Source: Arcobacter sp. F2176 (GTDB lineage Bacteria; Campylobacterota; Campylobacteria; Campylobacterales; Arcobacteraceae). From it: 64,000 nt of DNA. The position numbers and the translations under genes are program-made. Positions within the stretch are counted from its first letter, which is position 1, and each line of letters starts with the position of its first letter. The DNA lies in NCBI RefSeq assembly GCF_004116465.1, contig NZ_PDJV01000008.1, forward strand, positions 1-64,000, in the 5' to 3' direction. A model generated the notes under the pieces. That model was not told the DNA's origin. It searched no databases and worked only from the letters and a program-made list of their open reading frames with translations. Below, piece after piece: positions 36,384 to 45,907 of this stretch.

Positions 36384-37147
36384 TTTATAAACCTTTGAGA
36401 GAGTTCAAATCTTGTTTTTAAAAGATAAGCTGTAAAGTCATTTTGTGGATTTGTAAAAATAGTTTTTGTATCTGCATATTCGATACAAGAACCATCTTTC
36501 ATAACTAAAACCTTATTTGCAAGTTGAGAAATAATGGCTAGATCATGGGATACAAATATAAGTGTTTTTTTCTTATGTTTTAATTTTTTAAATAAATCAA
36601 CTATTTGTTTTTGATTAAGACAATCAAGTGATGAAGTTGGTTCATCTGCAATAATTAAAGATGAGTCTTGAGAAAATGCAATTGCTATCATAATACGCTG
36701 TAATTGACCACCACTTAGCTCATGTGCATAACTTTTAAATATTTGAGTTACATTCTTTAATCCCATATCTTCTAAATGCATTAAACATTTTTGTTTTGCT
36801 TGTTTTTTATTTTTTTTTGTATGTAAACTTTCCATCATATGCTCACCAATAGTATAAAGTGGATCAAATGCATTCATCGCTTCTTGTAGTATTATTGATA
36901 TTTTATTTTTATGATTTGATGAAGTGTTTAGTATCTCTTTGTTATTTAGTTTTATACTTCCCTCTAATTTTAAGAACTCTGGTAAAATTCCTAAAATTGC
37001 TTTGCACATTAAAGATTTTCCGCTTCCACTTTCTCCTACGATTCCTAAAACTTCATTTTCATTTATCTTAAAACTAAGATTATTTAATAATAATGTATTT
37101 GTTTTTTTATTTATTATATTTAGTTGTCTTACTTCAAAAAAACTCAT
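36371..37147 (-). CDS. Peptide/nickel-type ABC transporter ATP-binding protein (first)
   Basis: 258-aa ATPase with Walker A GESGSGKS, Q-loop region IILQEAMNAFDP, signature LSGGQLQRIM, Walker B LIIADEPTSSLD and FVSHDLA. Corresponds to NikD/DppD. Its start overlaps the permease gene by 4 bp. Part of a five-gene importer operon 40514-35634. Confidence 0.92.
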   Translation of the reverse strand: MSFFEVRQLNIINKKTNTLLLNNLSFKINENEVLGIVGESGSGKSLMCKAILGILPEFLKLEGSIKLNNKEILNTSSNHKNKISIILQEAMNAFDPLYTIGEHMMESLHTKKNKKQAKQKCLMHLEDMGLKNVTQIFKSYAHELSGGQLQRIMIAIAFSQDSSLIIADEPTSSLDCLNQKQIVDLFKKLKHKKKTLIFVSHDLAIISQLANKVLVMKDGSCIEYADTKTIFTNPQNDFTAYLLKTRFELSQRFIKCFN

Positions 37148-37998
37148 AATTGCTCTTTATTTTCTATATAAAAATTTGGATCAAGTGCATCACGAATACT
37201 ATCACCTAAAAAATTGAAAGCTGCAACTACAATAAGTATCATTATTCCAGAAGGAAGCATTTGATAAGGAGCAATACTCATCACATTTTTTGCTTCATTT
37301 AACATAACACCCCATTCGCATGCTGGTGCTTGAACGCCCAAACCTAAAAAAGACAATGCTGAAATACTTAATATAACAGCTCCAATATTTAGTGTTGATA
37401 ACATTGCAATATCTCCTAATAGCAAAGGAAATAAATGTTTTCTTAATATTGTTCTTGATGGATTTCCTAAAAGGCGTGAAAATAAAATATAATTTTGATT
37501 AGTATATTTAAGAGAAAAAGTATATGTCATTCTTGTGTACCAACCTACTTTAGCAATAATCGTAGCAATAATAATATTTTCAATACCTGTTCCCATTATT
37601 CCAATAATTGCAAGCATCATTAATTCACTTGGAAAAGAAAGCATTATATCGCAGGCTCTTAAGATAATTGTTTCACAACTTTTAAAAAAACTTGCAAGAA
37701 GACCAAATATTAAACCCAAAAAAACAGTAATTACCATTGCAATTAGGGCAAAAAATAGTGTAGTTCTAATACCATATATCAATCTTGAGGCTATGCATCT
37801 TCCTAAATGGTCTGTTCCAAAAGGGTATTTTAGACTATATGAAAGAAGTTTATTACTTAAGTTTACATCATATGGATTATTTGGTGCAACAAAAGGTGCA
37901 AATATACCAAGAATCATCACAATTAGTATAATACTTAAACTAATAAGTGCAATTGGATCTTTTAAAAGTTTATTCCAAAAGTTCTTTTTCATTGGCAT
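37144..37998 (-). CDS. Peptide/nickel-type ABC permease (NikC/DppC-like)
   Basis: 284-aa inner-membrane permease with about six membrane helices. N-terminal FAPFVAPNNPYDVNLSNKLL and FGTDHLGRC are the hallmark of DppC/NikC. The EAA-like loop is SRLLGNPSRTILRKHLFPLL, and LGLGVQAPACEWGVML follows. Start overlaps the upstream permease by 10 nt. Confidence 0.93.
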   Translation of the reverse strand: MPMKKNFWNKLLKDPIALISLSIILIVMILGIFAPFVAPNNPYDVNLSNKLLSYSLKYPFGTDHLGRCIASRLIYGIRTTLFFALIAMVITVFLGLIFGLLASFFKSCETIILRACDIMLSFPSELMMLAIIGIMGTGIENIIIATIIAKVGWYTRMTYTFSLKYTNQNYILFSRLLGNPSRTILRKHLFPLLLGDIAMLSTLNIGAVILSISALSFLGLGVQAPACEWGVMLNEAKNVMSIAPYQMLPSGIMILIVVAAFNFLGDSIRDALDPNFYIENKEQL

Positions 37999-38918
37999 CT
38001 TCTTAATCTAGGATCTCTTATTTGTACCCAAATATCTGCAAATAAGTTAAATAAAATAAATAATACTGCCATAAAAAGTATATATGCTTGAATCATTGGA
38101 TAATCACGATTAAAAATAGCTTGTATACAGAGTCTTCCAACACCAGGAAGTCCAAAGATATTTTCTACAATCACAGTACCTGCTAAAAGTCTAGGAATAG
38201 ACATATTTAAAGCAATAATAAAAGGTTGTAATGCATTTCTTATTTGGTGTTTTAAAATAACATGCTTTTTTAATCCTCTTGCTTTTGCATATGAGATAAA
38301 AAGTGATTGTTTTATTTGTACTAGTGAGTTTCTCATTATTCTTATGAATGTTCCAATATATGAAATTGCAAGTGTAATTGAAGGTAAAATAATACTATTT
38401 ATATCTTCTAATCCCCCTGTTGGTAGTAAGTCAAATTTTATTGAAAATAGCCAAATCAATAATAATGCAAACCAAAAGCTAGGAACTGATGTACATACAA
38501 AAGTAAATATTCTGAGTGTTCTATCAATCCAATGACCCTCATATATTGCACATATAACACCAATTGAAAAACCTACAGTAATTATTAAAAATAAAGAACA
38601 AAATGTTAAATATAGTGTTGTTGGAAATGCTTGTAAAATCTCATTTAAAACAGGTTCTTTTGTTTCATAACTATTTCCAAAGTCTGCTTTTAAGATATCT
38701 TTTAACCAATAAATATATCTTTGATATAAAGGTTTATCTAACCCTAATTCTTTTTGCATTTCTAATATCGCTTCATTTGTTGGTGTGATATTATTAACTC
38801 TAAGAGTAACTTCTGCTGGGTTACTTGGATTTAAATTTATCAAAGTAAAGCAAATCAGTGAAACCCCAAGTACTAAAGGAATCAAAAGTAAAAGTCGTTT
38901 AAATATTAATCTCTTCAT
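37989..38918 (-). CDS. Peptide/nickel-type ABC permease (NikB/DppB-like)
   Basis: 309-aa permease, six membrane helices, N-terminus LIFKRLLLLIPLVLGVSLICFTLINLNP and the motif LGLDKPLYQRY typical of DppB/NikB. Loop YAKARGLKKHVILKHQIRNAL contacts the ATPase. It abuts the substrate-binding protein gene stop directly. Confidence 0.93.
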   Translation of the reverse strand: MKRLIFKRLLLLIPLVLGVSLICFTLINLNPSNPAEVTLRVNNITPTNEAILEMQKELGLDKPLYQRYIYWLKDILKADFGNSYETKEPVLNEILQAFPTTLYLTFCSLFLIITVGFSIGVICAIYEGHWIDRTLRIFTFVCTSVPSFWFALLLIWLFSIKFDLLPTGGLEDINSIILPSITLAISYIGTFIRIMRNSLVQIKQSLFISYAKARGLKKHVILKHQIRNALQPFIIALNMSIPRLLAGTVIVENIFGLPGVGRLCIQAIFNRDYPMIQAYILFMAVLFILFNLFADIWVQIRDPRLRRCQ

Positions 38919-40514
38919 TTATCTCTTATTATCAATATGCATTTTTTCAAATGGTATTTCATATTGAGAAAGATTAAAAGTAACACCTTTAACTCTTGTA
39001 TTAAATACTGCTTTTGTTCTTGAATAACTCAATGGTATATAAACACTTTGCTTATGAATATATTCCAATAGTTGTGTATACATTTTTTCTCTAGTTGTTT
39101 TGTTTGGTTCAATTAAAACTGCTTTGATTTGTTTGTCTAACCATGCTTTTTTACTAAGTCCTAATTGGGCTTGATAATCTCCATGTGCAGCCATTCTCCA
39201 TGAAGAGATATAAGATTGTGGATCATATGGAACACCCCATGAAAGAGAATATTGTAAATCAAAATCACCACTTTTTTGTCTATCTAAGAAAGATTGTTTT
39301 TCTTCTCCTATAATTTTTAAATCAATTCCTATATCTTTTAGATTGCTTTGAATATATTCACTTATAGTTTTTTCTTGTGCATTGTTTGCATTAAAATAAA
39401 GTCTTAATACTAATTTTTTATTATTTTTTGTTCTAATTAATTCATTGTTATTTAACTTCCAACCAGCTTCATCTAATATTTCCTTTGCTTTTAAAGGATT
39501 GTACTTTTTTGCATCTAGTTGTATATTAGAATAAGCAGTAGTAGGAGCAAAAAGTGAGTGTGCTATGCTTTCTGAACCATTTAATATTCCCTTTACAATA
39601 GCTTGTTTATTGATCGCATATTGTAATGCTTCTCTTACTTTCAAATCTTTTGTTATGGGTTGTTTTGTATTTAATAATATTGCTCTTGATGCAACAGGAT
39701 CGCTTAATAATGTTGCATATTTATTTTCTTTTTCTAACATTGAAAATGCATTTAAATCAATCATATCTCCATCCGCACCAAATATCAAATCAACTTCATT
39801 TTTTTCTAATGCTAATAAAATAGCTTGATGATCTGGAATTACTCTAAATTTAACTTTCTCTAGTTTTGGCTTATTTGCCCAATAATTTGAATTTCTAACA
39901 AATAATGCATATGCATTTTTTTTATGTTCTTTTAATATCCATGGACCTGTTCCACTATAACAACTTATTCCATTCTTTGTCTCATTATTAATAAAACATT
40001 TTGAAGATATAAAACGAAATGGTCTTGTCATAGCAAATTCTATCAAAGTTGGATAATAAGGATTTTTAAGAGTTATTTCAAGTATATAGGGAGCAATTAC
40101 TTTTGTTGCATCTATTTCATTTACTAATTCAAGCCATGCATGTCTTGCTCTATTTGATAATACAGCATCAATATTTTTTTTTGCGATATTTGCATCAAAG
40201 ATTGTTCCATCTGAAAAGAAAACATCTTTTCTCAAATAAAAAGTATATTTTTTACCTTTGTTACTTATCTCCCATCTTTCTGCAAGATTAGGTTTTATTC
40301 CATCTTTTGTATTTATAACTAATGATTCAAAAACCATATTTTGTGCAGACATTTCACCTGCATATAAATGGGGGTTGATATTTCTAATATCTTTTGTACT
40401 TGCATATACTAATTGATTATTATTTATATTTTCATTTTTTCTTTTTTCTTGACAACCTACCAAGAAAAAAATAATAAATAATATAATTGTTGTTTTTAAA
40501 AACAGTGATTTCAT
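38919..40514 (-). CDS. Extracytoplasmic solute-binding lipoprotein (NikA/NikZ-like, SBP family 5)
   Basis: 531 aa, lipobox LVGCQ (Cys21), hence membrane-anchored. The SBP-5 pattern is clear (NPHLYAGEMSAQNMVFESLV..., LAERWEISNKGKKYTFYLRKDVFFSDG, YAINKQAIVKGILNG, SYISSWRMAAHGDYQAQLG). Family substrates are oligopeptides, nickel chelates or opine metallophores. The layout SBP-B-C-D-E resembles NikZYXWV, the nickel importer of Campylobacter, so nickel is a reasonable guess but not shown. First gene of the operon, 281 nt from the divergent porin gene. Confidence 0.88.
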   Translation of the reverse strand: MKSLFLKTTIILFIIFFLVGCQEKRKNENINNNQLVYASTKDIRNINPHLYAGEMSAQNMVFESLVINTKDGIKPNLAERWEISNKGKKYTFYLRKDVFFSDGTIFDANIAKKNIDAVLSNRARHAWLELVNEIDATKVIAPYILEITLKNPYYPTLIEFAMTRPFRFISSKCFINNETKNGISCYSGTGPWILKEHKKNAYALFVRNSNYWANKPKLEKVKFRVIPDHQAILLALEKNEVDLIFGADGDMIDLNAFSMLEKENKYATLLSDPVASRAILLNTKQPITKDLKVREALQYAINKQAIVKGILNGSESIAHSLFAPTTAYSNIQLDAKKYNPLKAKEILDEAGWKLNNNELIRTKNNKKLVLRLYFNANNAQEKTISEYIQSNLKDIGIDLKIIGEEKQSFLDRQKSGDFDLQYSLSWGVPYDPQSYISSWRMAAHGDYQAQLGLSKKAWLDKQIKAVLIEPNKTTREKMYTQLLEYIHKQSVYIPLSYSRTKAVFNTRVKGVTFNLSQYEIPFEKMHIDNKR

Positions 40515-40795
40515 AAATATTCCTGTAAAAAGTTTTTTATTATAATCATCTTGTCGTTAGGAGAATATAATTTTTATATTAGCTTATGTATTTTTAGAAC
40601 CATATAATCTAATATTTATTTATAATAATTTTTTATTTTTTTTAACTTAGCTTAATTAGAAATAGAAGAAAAGACATTACAAAATGGATAAATTCTTTTG
40701 AATTAAGAAAATTGTCTAAATATTAACCATAATTTAACGATTTTTCATTATACTTTTAATACTAATAACAATATTATATTACCACAAGGATCGTA

Positions 40796-41932
40796 ATGAG
40801 AGTAAATATTCCAAAATTAAGTTTAATTGGTGCACTTGTTATTCTTTCTTCAAGTGCAAGTGGAAAGAATTTATCAGAAGCTATTGAAAATGTAGATGTA
40901 TCTGGAACTATTTCTTATAGATACAATGATTATGAATCAGATAAAAGTGCAGGAAAGACTGAAAACTTTTATAAAGCAGCATTAAATTTATCTACAAAAG
41001 TGAATGATGACATAAAAGTTAGTACAAGGTTTTTAGCAGAAGACTTTGCAAGTAACACAGGGAATGAGGCTAATAAAAATGTCGATGTTGAGCTTTCAGA
41101 AGCAAATTTTACATATTTAGGTTCTGAAAACTTATCTGTTACAGTTGGAAAACAAGCAGTTGTTTCTCCATGGACTATATCAAGAGATTCATTAGGTGAT
41201 GAGAATACTGGTTCGGGGATATATTCAGTTTATACTACTGATTATGTGACTTTTACAGGTGCGTACTTTAATCAAACAAATTTTAATACAGCAGATATTA
41301 GTACATGGAATGGTATTACAGGAATAGATGGTTCAGAAAACTTTACAATGGTTGGAGTAACAAGTTCATTTGCAGGTTTAACTTTAGATGTTGCATATGC
41401 TGATTTAAGTGATACTTTTGATACTTATACTGTTGGACTTGCTGGAAGCTATGATATTTCAGGGGTAAATATATCTCCTTTTGCAAGATATACTTCATTG
41501 GATTTGGATAACAGTAGTCAAGATAATAGTTTATGGCAATTAGGATTATCGGCAAGTAAAGGAATCTTTTCTGTATTTGCTGCATATGGTGAAACAGATA
41601 AAGAAGGTGGAAAAGTATCTATAGATTCAAGTGCAAAAACTAACATGGATTATGCATGGAGAGTTACTGCTTCAAATGATGCAGATGCAGCATATACATA
41701 CATTGGTGGAGATGTAGATGTAACAAAAAAAGTTAATTTAGGGTTATTTTACTCTAATGCTGATTATGGATCACATTCACGAGCTGATGCAAAAGATTTA
41801 ACAAATATTTTTGGACAAGTAAAATACAAAATGTCTAAAAACCTAGTTACATATGTAAGATATGGTACATTAGAAACAAAAAGTGAAGGTACAGGAATGG
41901 TAGGAAGACTTAACATTCAATACTCTTTTTAA
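40796..41932 (+). CDS. Campylobacter-type major outer-membrane porin, copy 1
   Basis: 378 aa: signal peptide (RVNIPKLSLIGALVILSSSASG) and a beta-barrel with alternating aromatic strands ending in GRLNIQYSF, the C-terminal Phe used by the BAM complex. Shares the MOMP-family N-terminus (ISYRYNDYES), strands and loops. AAGGA lies 5 nt before the ATG. Copy 2 begins 299 nt after this stop and has exactly the same length. It lies between two ABC importers for peptide/nickel-type substrates, for which it may be the outer-membrane route (inference). Confidence 0.9.
   Translation: MRVNIPKLSLIGALVILSSSASGKNLSEAIENVDVSGTISYRYNDYESDKSAGKTENFYKAALNLSTKVNDDIKVSTRFLAEDFASNTGNEANKNVDVELSEANFTYLGSENLSVTVGKQAVVSPWTISRDSLGDENTGSGIYSVYTTDYVTFTGAYFNQTNFNTADISTWNGITGIDGSENFTMVGVTSSFAGLTLDVAYADLSDTFDTYTVGLAGSYDISGVNISPFARYTSLDLDNSSQDNSLWQLGLSASKGIFSVFAAYGETDKEGGKVSIDSSAKTNMDYAWRVTASNDADAAYTYIGGDVDVTKKVNLGLFYSNADYGSHSRADAKDLTNIFGQVKYKMSKNLVTYVRYGTLETKSEGTGMVGRLNIQYSF
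41191..41288 (+). repeat. 98-nt segment nearly identical to copy 2 of the porin
   Basis: Differs by a single base from 42627-42724 (offset 1436), while the flanking parts of the two genes are clearly more diverged. See the second shared tract at 41758-41932. Confidence 0.85.
41758..41932 (+). repeat. 175-nt 3' segment nearly identical to copy 2 of the porin
   Basis: Differs by one base from 43194-43368, including the stop codon region. Points to gene conversion between the tandem porins. Confidence 0.88.
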
Positions 41933-41941
41933 TAAAAACTT

Positions 41942-41970
41942 TAAATAAACCCCTCTGGAGGGTTTATTTA
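41942..41970 (+). terminator. Terminator after porin copy 1
   Basis: TAAATAAACCC / GGGTTTATTTA, 11-bp stem with 7-nt loop, immediately after the stop of copy 1. The rest of the gap 41971-42231 is AT-rich and holds the promoter of copy 2. Confidence 0.85.
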
Positions 41971-42197
41971 TATTAATCCTTTTTTAGTTTATCTAACTAT
42001 ATAACTTCATTTTTTAGTGTTTTATTATGAAGATTATAAATCCACATGCGCTAAAACATACTAAATAAAAACTACACTTATTTATTTTAAAACAAAAATA
42101 TACTTTTATTCCTAATTAAACTATATACATACTGAAAAATTAGTTATTTTACTTAATGTTAATATAAGATTACTAAACTAGAATTTCAAAAAATTAC

Positions 42198-42214
42198 TTG
42201 CGACTAAGTCGCAA
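42198..42214 (+). promoter_or_regulatory. Compact hairpin just upstream of the Shine-Dalgarno of porin copy 2
   Basis: TTGCGAC / GTCGCAA, 7-bp stem with a 3-nt loop, followed after 1-5 nt by AAGGA and the ATG at 42232. It is unusually GC-rich for the region and absent in front of copy 1. A 5'-UTR stabiliser or translation control element is possible. Confidence 0.5.
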
Positions 42215-42231
42215 AAAGGATATAAATTATA

Positions 42232-43368
42232 ATGACTACAAAAATTTTAAAACTAAGTTTAGTGACATCTCTTATTTGTCTTTCTTCAATTGCAAATGCA
42301 AAAGATTTAGCAGAAGCCATTAAAAATGTGGATATCTCTGGAACTATTGGATATAGATACAATGATTATGAAACCGATAAAGGTGCAGGTAAAACTCAAA
42401 ACTTTCATAAAGCAGCTTTAAATTTATCTACAAAAGCAAATGATGATATAAAAGTTAATACAAGATTTTTAGCAGAAAACTTTGCAAGTAATACAGGAAA
42501 CCAATCTGATAAAAGTATTGATGTTAAACTTTCTGAGATTAATTTTACTTATTTAGGTGTTAAAAACCTATCTGTTACAGTTGGAAAACAAGCTATTGTT
42601 TCTCCGTGGACTACATCAAGAGATGTATTAGGTGATGAGAATACTGGGTCGGGGATATATTCAGTTTATACTACTGATTATGTGACTTTTACAGGTGCGT
42701 ACTTTAATCAAACAAATTTTAATAACGCTGAAATAAGTACATGGAATGGTATTACGGGAATAAATGGTTCAGAAGACTTTATTATGGTTGGAGCAACAAG
42801 TTCATTTGCAGGTTTAATTTTAGATGTTGGATATGCAAATTTAAGTGATACTTTTGATACTTATACTGTTGGATTTAGTGGAAGTTATGATATTTCAGGA
42901 GTGAATTTATCTCCATTTGGTAGATATACTTCACTAGATTTAGATAATAGTAGTAAAGATAATAGTTTATGGCAATTAGGATTAATGGCAAGAAAAGGAA
43001 TATTCTCTGCCTTTGCTGCATATGGTGAGACAGATAAAGAAGGAGGTAATGTTTCTATAGACACAAGTGCAAAAACAAATATGGATTATGCATGGAGAAT
43101 TACTGCTTCAAATGATGCAGATGCAGCATATACATATATTAGTGGAAATGTAGATGTGTCACCAAAAGTTAATTTAGGATTATATTATTCTACTGCTGAT
43201 TATGGATCACATTCACGAGCTGATGCAAAAGATTTAACAAATATTTTTGGACAAGTAAAATACAAAATGTCTAAAAACCTAGTTACATATGTAAGATATG
43301 GTACATTAGAAACAAAAGGTGAAGGTACAGGAATGGTAGGAAGACTTAACATTCAATACTCTTTTTAA
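42232..43368 (+). CDS. Campylobacter-type major outer-membrane porin, copy 2
   Basis: 378 aa, the same length as copy 1 and co-linear with it without any gap. Signal peptide MTTKILKLSLVTSLICLSSIANA, barrel strands and terminal QYSF. Differences from copy 1 cluster in the N-terminal third and in predicted loops (for example GVNLSPFGRYTS and the segment near NNAEIST), while the last 58 codons are almost the same. It sits 87 nt before the second ABC operon and could be co-transcribed with it, since I see no clear terminator between them. Confidence 0.9.
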   Translation: MTTKILKLSLVTSLICLSSIANAKDLAEAIKNVDISGTIGYRYNDYETDKGAGKTQNFHKAALNLSTKANDDIKVNTRFLAENFASNTGNQSDKSIDVKLSEINFTYLGVKNLSVTVGKQAIVSPWTTSRDVLGDENTGSGIYSVYTTDYVTFTGAYFNQTNFNNAEISTWNGITGINGSEDFIMVGATSSFAGLILDVGYANLSDTFDTYTVGFSGSYDISGVNLSPFGRYTSLDLDNSSKDNSLWQLGLMARKGIFSAFAAYGETDKEGGNVSIDTSAKTNMDYAWRITASNDADAAYTYISGNVDVSPKVNLGLYYSTADYGSHSRADAKDLTNIFGQVKYKMSKNLVTYVRYGTLETKGEGTGMVGRLNIQYSF

Positions 43369-43455
43369 CAAAAAATTATTATAAGTAAGTCCTATTATGG
43401 AATTACTTATTTCAAAACTCTTAGTGGAAAAGTTATAAAATAAAGGAAAAATTTA

Positions 43456-44961
43456 ATGTTAAAAAATAATAGATTAAAACTGATATTATTAATTTGTTTT
43501 ATGGTCTTGTCTTTAGAGGCAAAAGATATCAAAGTTATCGGACCATGGGAGATTTCAGGGATAGAACCAACACAATCTGGTTTTATCTTTTCAAGAATGC
43601 AAGTTGCAGAAACACTCGTATCAACGGATGAAAAAGGAAATTTAATTCCAGGTTTAGCAAAAAGTTGGAGTGTATCAAAAGATGGTTTACTTTGGAAGTT
43701 TGATATTCGAAAAAATGTTGCATTCCAAGATAATACAAAATTAGATGCAAAAATTGTTGAGTACAATTTAACAAGAGAAAATCTTTTGAAAAAAAGCATA
43801 TTAAGATATCTTCCAATAGAAAGTATTCATGCTGTAAATAACACTATAGAAATCAAATTAAGTTCACAATTCAGTGCATTGCCAGCATATTTTGCCCATT
43901 ATAGTACTATTATTTTATCAAAAAACTCTTTTGATAAAGAAGGAAAAATAATAAAAGTAATTGGTACAGGTGCTTATCAAATAAAAAGCTTGACTGCTCC
44001 ATTAAAAATAAAACTTACACGATTTGACAAGTGGTGGAAAGGTAAAGCAAATATTAAAAATATCACTTATTTGTCAGTAGGAAAAGGTGAAACAAGGTCA
44101 CTTATGATAAAAAGTCACGAAGCAGATATTGCTTATTCATTACTTCCAATTTCCTTAAAATCTTTGAAAAAAGATTCAACCTTGAATACAACAATTGTAA
44201 CTATTCCTAGAGCAAAATTATTAAAAGTCAATCTTGCTTCATTTTTCCTAAAAGATATTAATGTAAGAAGAGCTATTAGCTTAGCATTAGATAGAGAAAA
44301 TATGGCTAGAATTATTTTAAAAAATGAAAACTTAGCTGCTAATCAACTTTTCCCACCATCAATGAAATTATGGAATAACACAAATATAAAACCAATAAAA
44401 CAGAATATTACAGAAGCAAATAAACTTTTAGATAAAGCTGGTTGGGTATTAAAATCTGATGGATATAGATATAAAGATAATAAAAAATTTGAGCTTTCTT
44501 TAAATACTTATCCCAATAGACCTGATCTTCCTGTTTTAGCTACTGCAATTCAATCACAATTAAAAGAAGTAGGTATTGATGTAAAAGTTTTAATTGATAG
44601 TTATACTGAGATTGTAAGAAAACATAAAGATAATACTTTAGAATTAGCACTTATGAGTAGAAACCTTGCATTGATTCCTAATCCACTAGGGACATTACTT
44701 CAAGATTATGGTAGAGGTGGAGCAGATTGGGGAGCAATGAATTGGACAAATGAAAAAATGTTTAAATATTTAGCTCAATTAAGAAAAAAAGACAACAAAG
44801 ACTTACATAATAAAATCACTCAAATTATGTATGAAGATTTACCCGTTATTCCAGTTGCATGGTCAGAATTAGCAGTTGTTTCAAACAAAAAGATTAAAAA
44901 CTTAAAAGTAGACCCTTTTGAATTGAACTACTTCTTATCAGATATTAAGTTAGATAAATAG
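43456..44961 (+). CDS. Solute-binding protein of a second peptide/nickel-type ABC importer
   Basis: 501 aa with a cleavable signal peptide (MLKNNRLKLILLICFMVLSLEA) and no lipobox, unlike the SBP at 38919-40514. SBP family 5 features: LIPGLAKSWSVSKDGLLWKFDIRKNVAFQDNT, VRRAISLALDRENMARIIL, LDKAGWVLKSDGYRY, MNWTNEKM. Substrate could be nickel chelates, opine metallophores or peptides. The AAAGGAAAAATTTAATG start region is clear. First gene of a four-gene importer operon. Confidence 0.9.
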   Translation: MLKNNRLKLILLICFMVLSLEAKDIKVIGPWEISGIEPTQSGFIFSRMQVAETLVSTDEKGNLIPGLAKSWSVSKDGLLWKFDIRKNVAFQDNTKLDAKIVEYNLTRENLLKKSILRYLPIESIHAVNNTIEIKLSSQFSALPAYFAHYSTIILSKNSFDKEGKIIKVIGTGAYQIKSLTAPLKIKLTRFDKWWKGKANIKNITYLSVGKGETRSLMIKSHEADIAYSLLPISLKSLKKDSTLNTTIVTIPRAKLLKVNLASFFLKDINVRRAISLALDRENMARIILKNENLAANQLFPPSMKLWNNTNIKPIKQNITEANKLLDKAGWVLKSDGYRYKDNKKFELSLNTYPNRPDLPVLATAIQSQLKEVGIDVKVLIDSYTEIVRKHKDNTLELALMSRNLALIPNPLGTLLQDYGRGGADWGAMNWTNEKMFKYLAQLRKKDNKDLHNKITQIMYEDLPVIPVAWSELAVVSNKKIKNLKVDPFELNYFLSDIKLDK

Positions 44962-44965
44962 TTAA

Positions 44966-45907
44966 ATGAAGAAAATAATTATAACAAGAGTAATACAAGT
45001 TTTAATGCTTGTGTTACTTATCAGTACGGTATCATTTATTATGATGCAGCTACTTCCCGGAGACCCCGCTTTAAAAATTGCAGCGGGAAGATATGGTCCT
45101 GATGGAGTAACAGCTGAAATTGCTCAAAGTGTGAGAATGGAATTAGGACTTGATAAGTCTATGTTTCAAGCCTATTTAGATTCTTTATATCAACTTTTTA
45201 AATTTGATTTAGGGTACTCACTAATAAGTGGAGAAAAAGTAATCCATGAGATTCAAACGCAAATGGGTTATTCTTTATATTTAGCCTTTTTTTCTTTTCT
45301 TTTATCCCTTATTTTTGCTATACCTTTAGGTATTTATTCAGGTGCAAAAAATAATGGGATTATAGATAAGTTAGGCTTTTTCTTTTCTATTTTATTTAGA
45401 GCCATTCCACCTTTTATTCTTGGACTTTTATTAATGTACATATTTAGTATATATTTTAGAATATTGCCTCCAGCTGGATTTGAAAACTGGAAGTATTTAG
45501 TTCTTCCTTCTCTTACTTTAGCATTAGGATTAGCGGCTGTTTCAAATAGACTTATAAAAGAATCTATGTTAGAAGTTTCTAATTCTTCATATTATGCTTA
45601 TGGTAAATATAAAGGTCTTACAGATTTAACACTAATCAATAGGCATGGAATTAGAAATGCTTCTATTTCTGTTATAGCTTATTTGGGATTACAATCAATA
45701 TATTTAATTGAGGGAGTTGTAATAGTTGAATCAATTTATGCATTTCCAGGTATTGGTCATGCTTTAGTTCATGCAGTTATTGCAAGAGATATTCCTATGA
45801 TACAAGGTACTGTTTTAGTTATGGGACTATTTTTTATATTAATAAATTTTTTCACAGATATGATAACTAGTACTTTAGACCCAAGATTAAGGATTAAGAA
45901 TGCTTAA
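44966..45907 (+). CDS. ABC permease (DppB/NikB-like) of the second importer
   Basis: 313 aa, six membrane helices, N-terminal TRVIQVLMLVLLISTVSFIMMQLLPGDPA, the diagnostic LGLDKSMFQAY and the cytoplasmic loop YGKYKGLTDLTLINRHGIRNA. It begins 4 nt after the binding-protein stop and overlaps the next permease by 8 nt. Confidence 0.94.
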   Translation: MKKIIITRVIQVLMLVLLISTVSFIMMQLLPGDPALKIAAGRYGPDGVTAEIAQSVRMELGLDKSMFQAYLDSLYQLFKFDLGYSLISGEKVIHEIQTQMGYSLYLAFFSFLLSLIFAIPLGIYSGAKNNGIIDKLGFFFSILFRAIPPFILGLLLMYIFSIYFRILPPAGFENWKYLVLPSLTLALGLAAVSNRLIKESMLEVSNSSYYAYGKYKGLTDLTLINRHGIRNASISVIAYLGLQSIYLIEGVVIVESIYAFPGIGHALVHAVIARDIPMIQGTVLVMGLFFILINFFTDMITSTLDPRLRIKNA

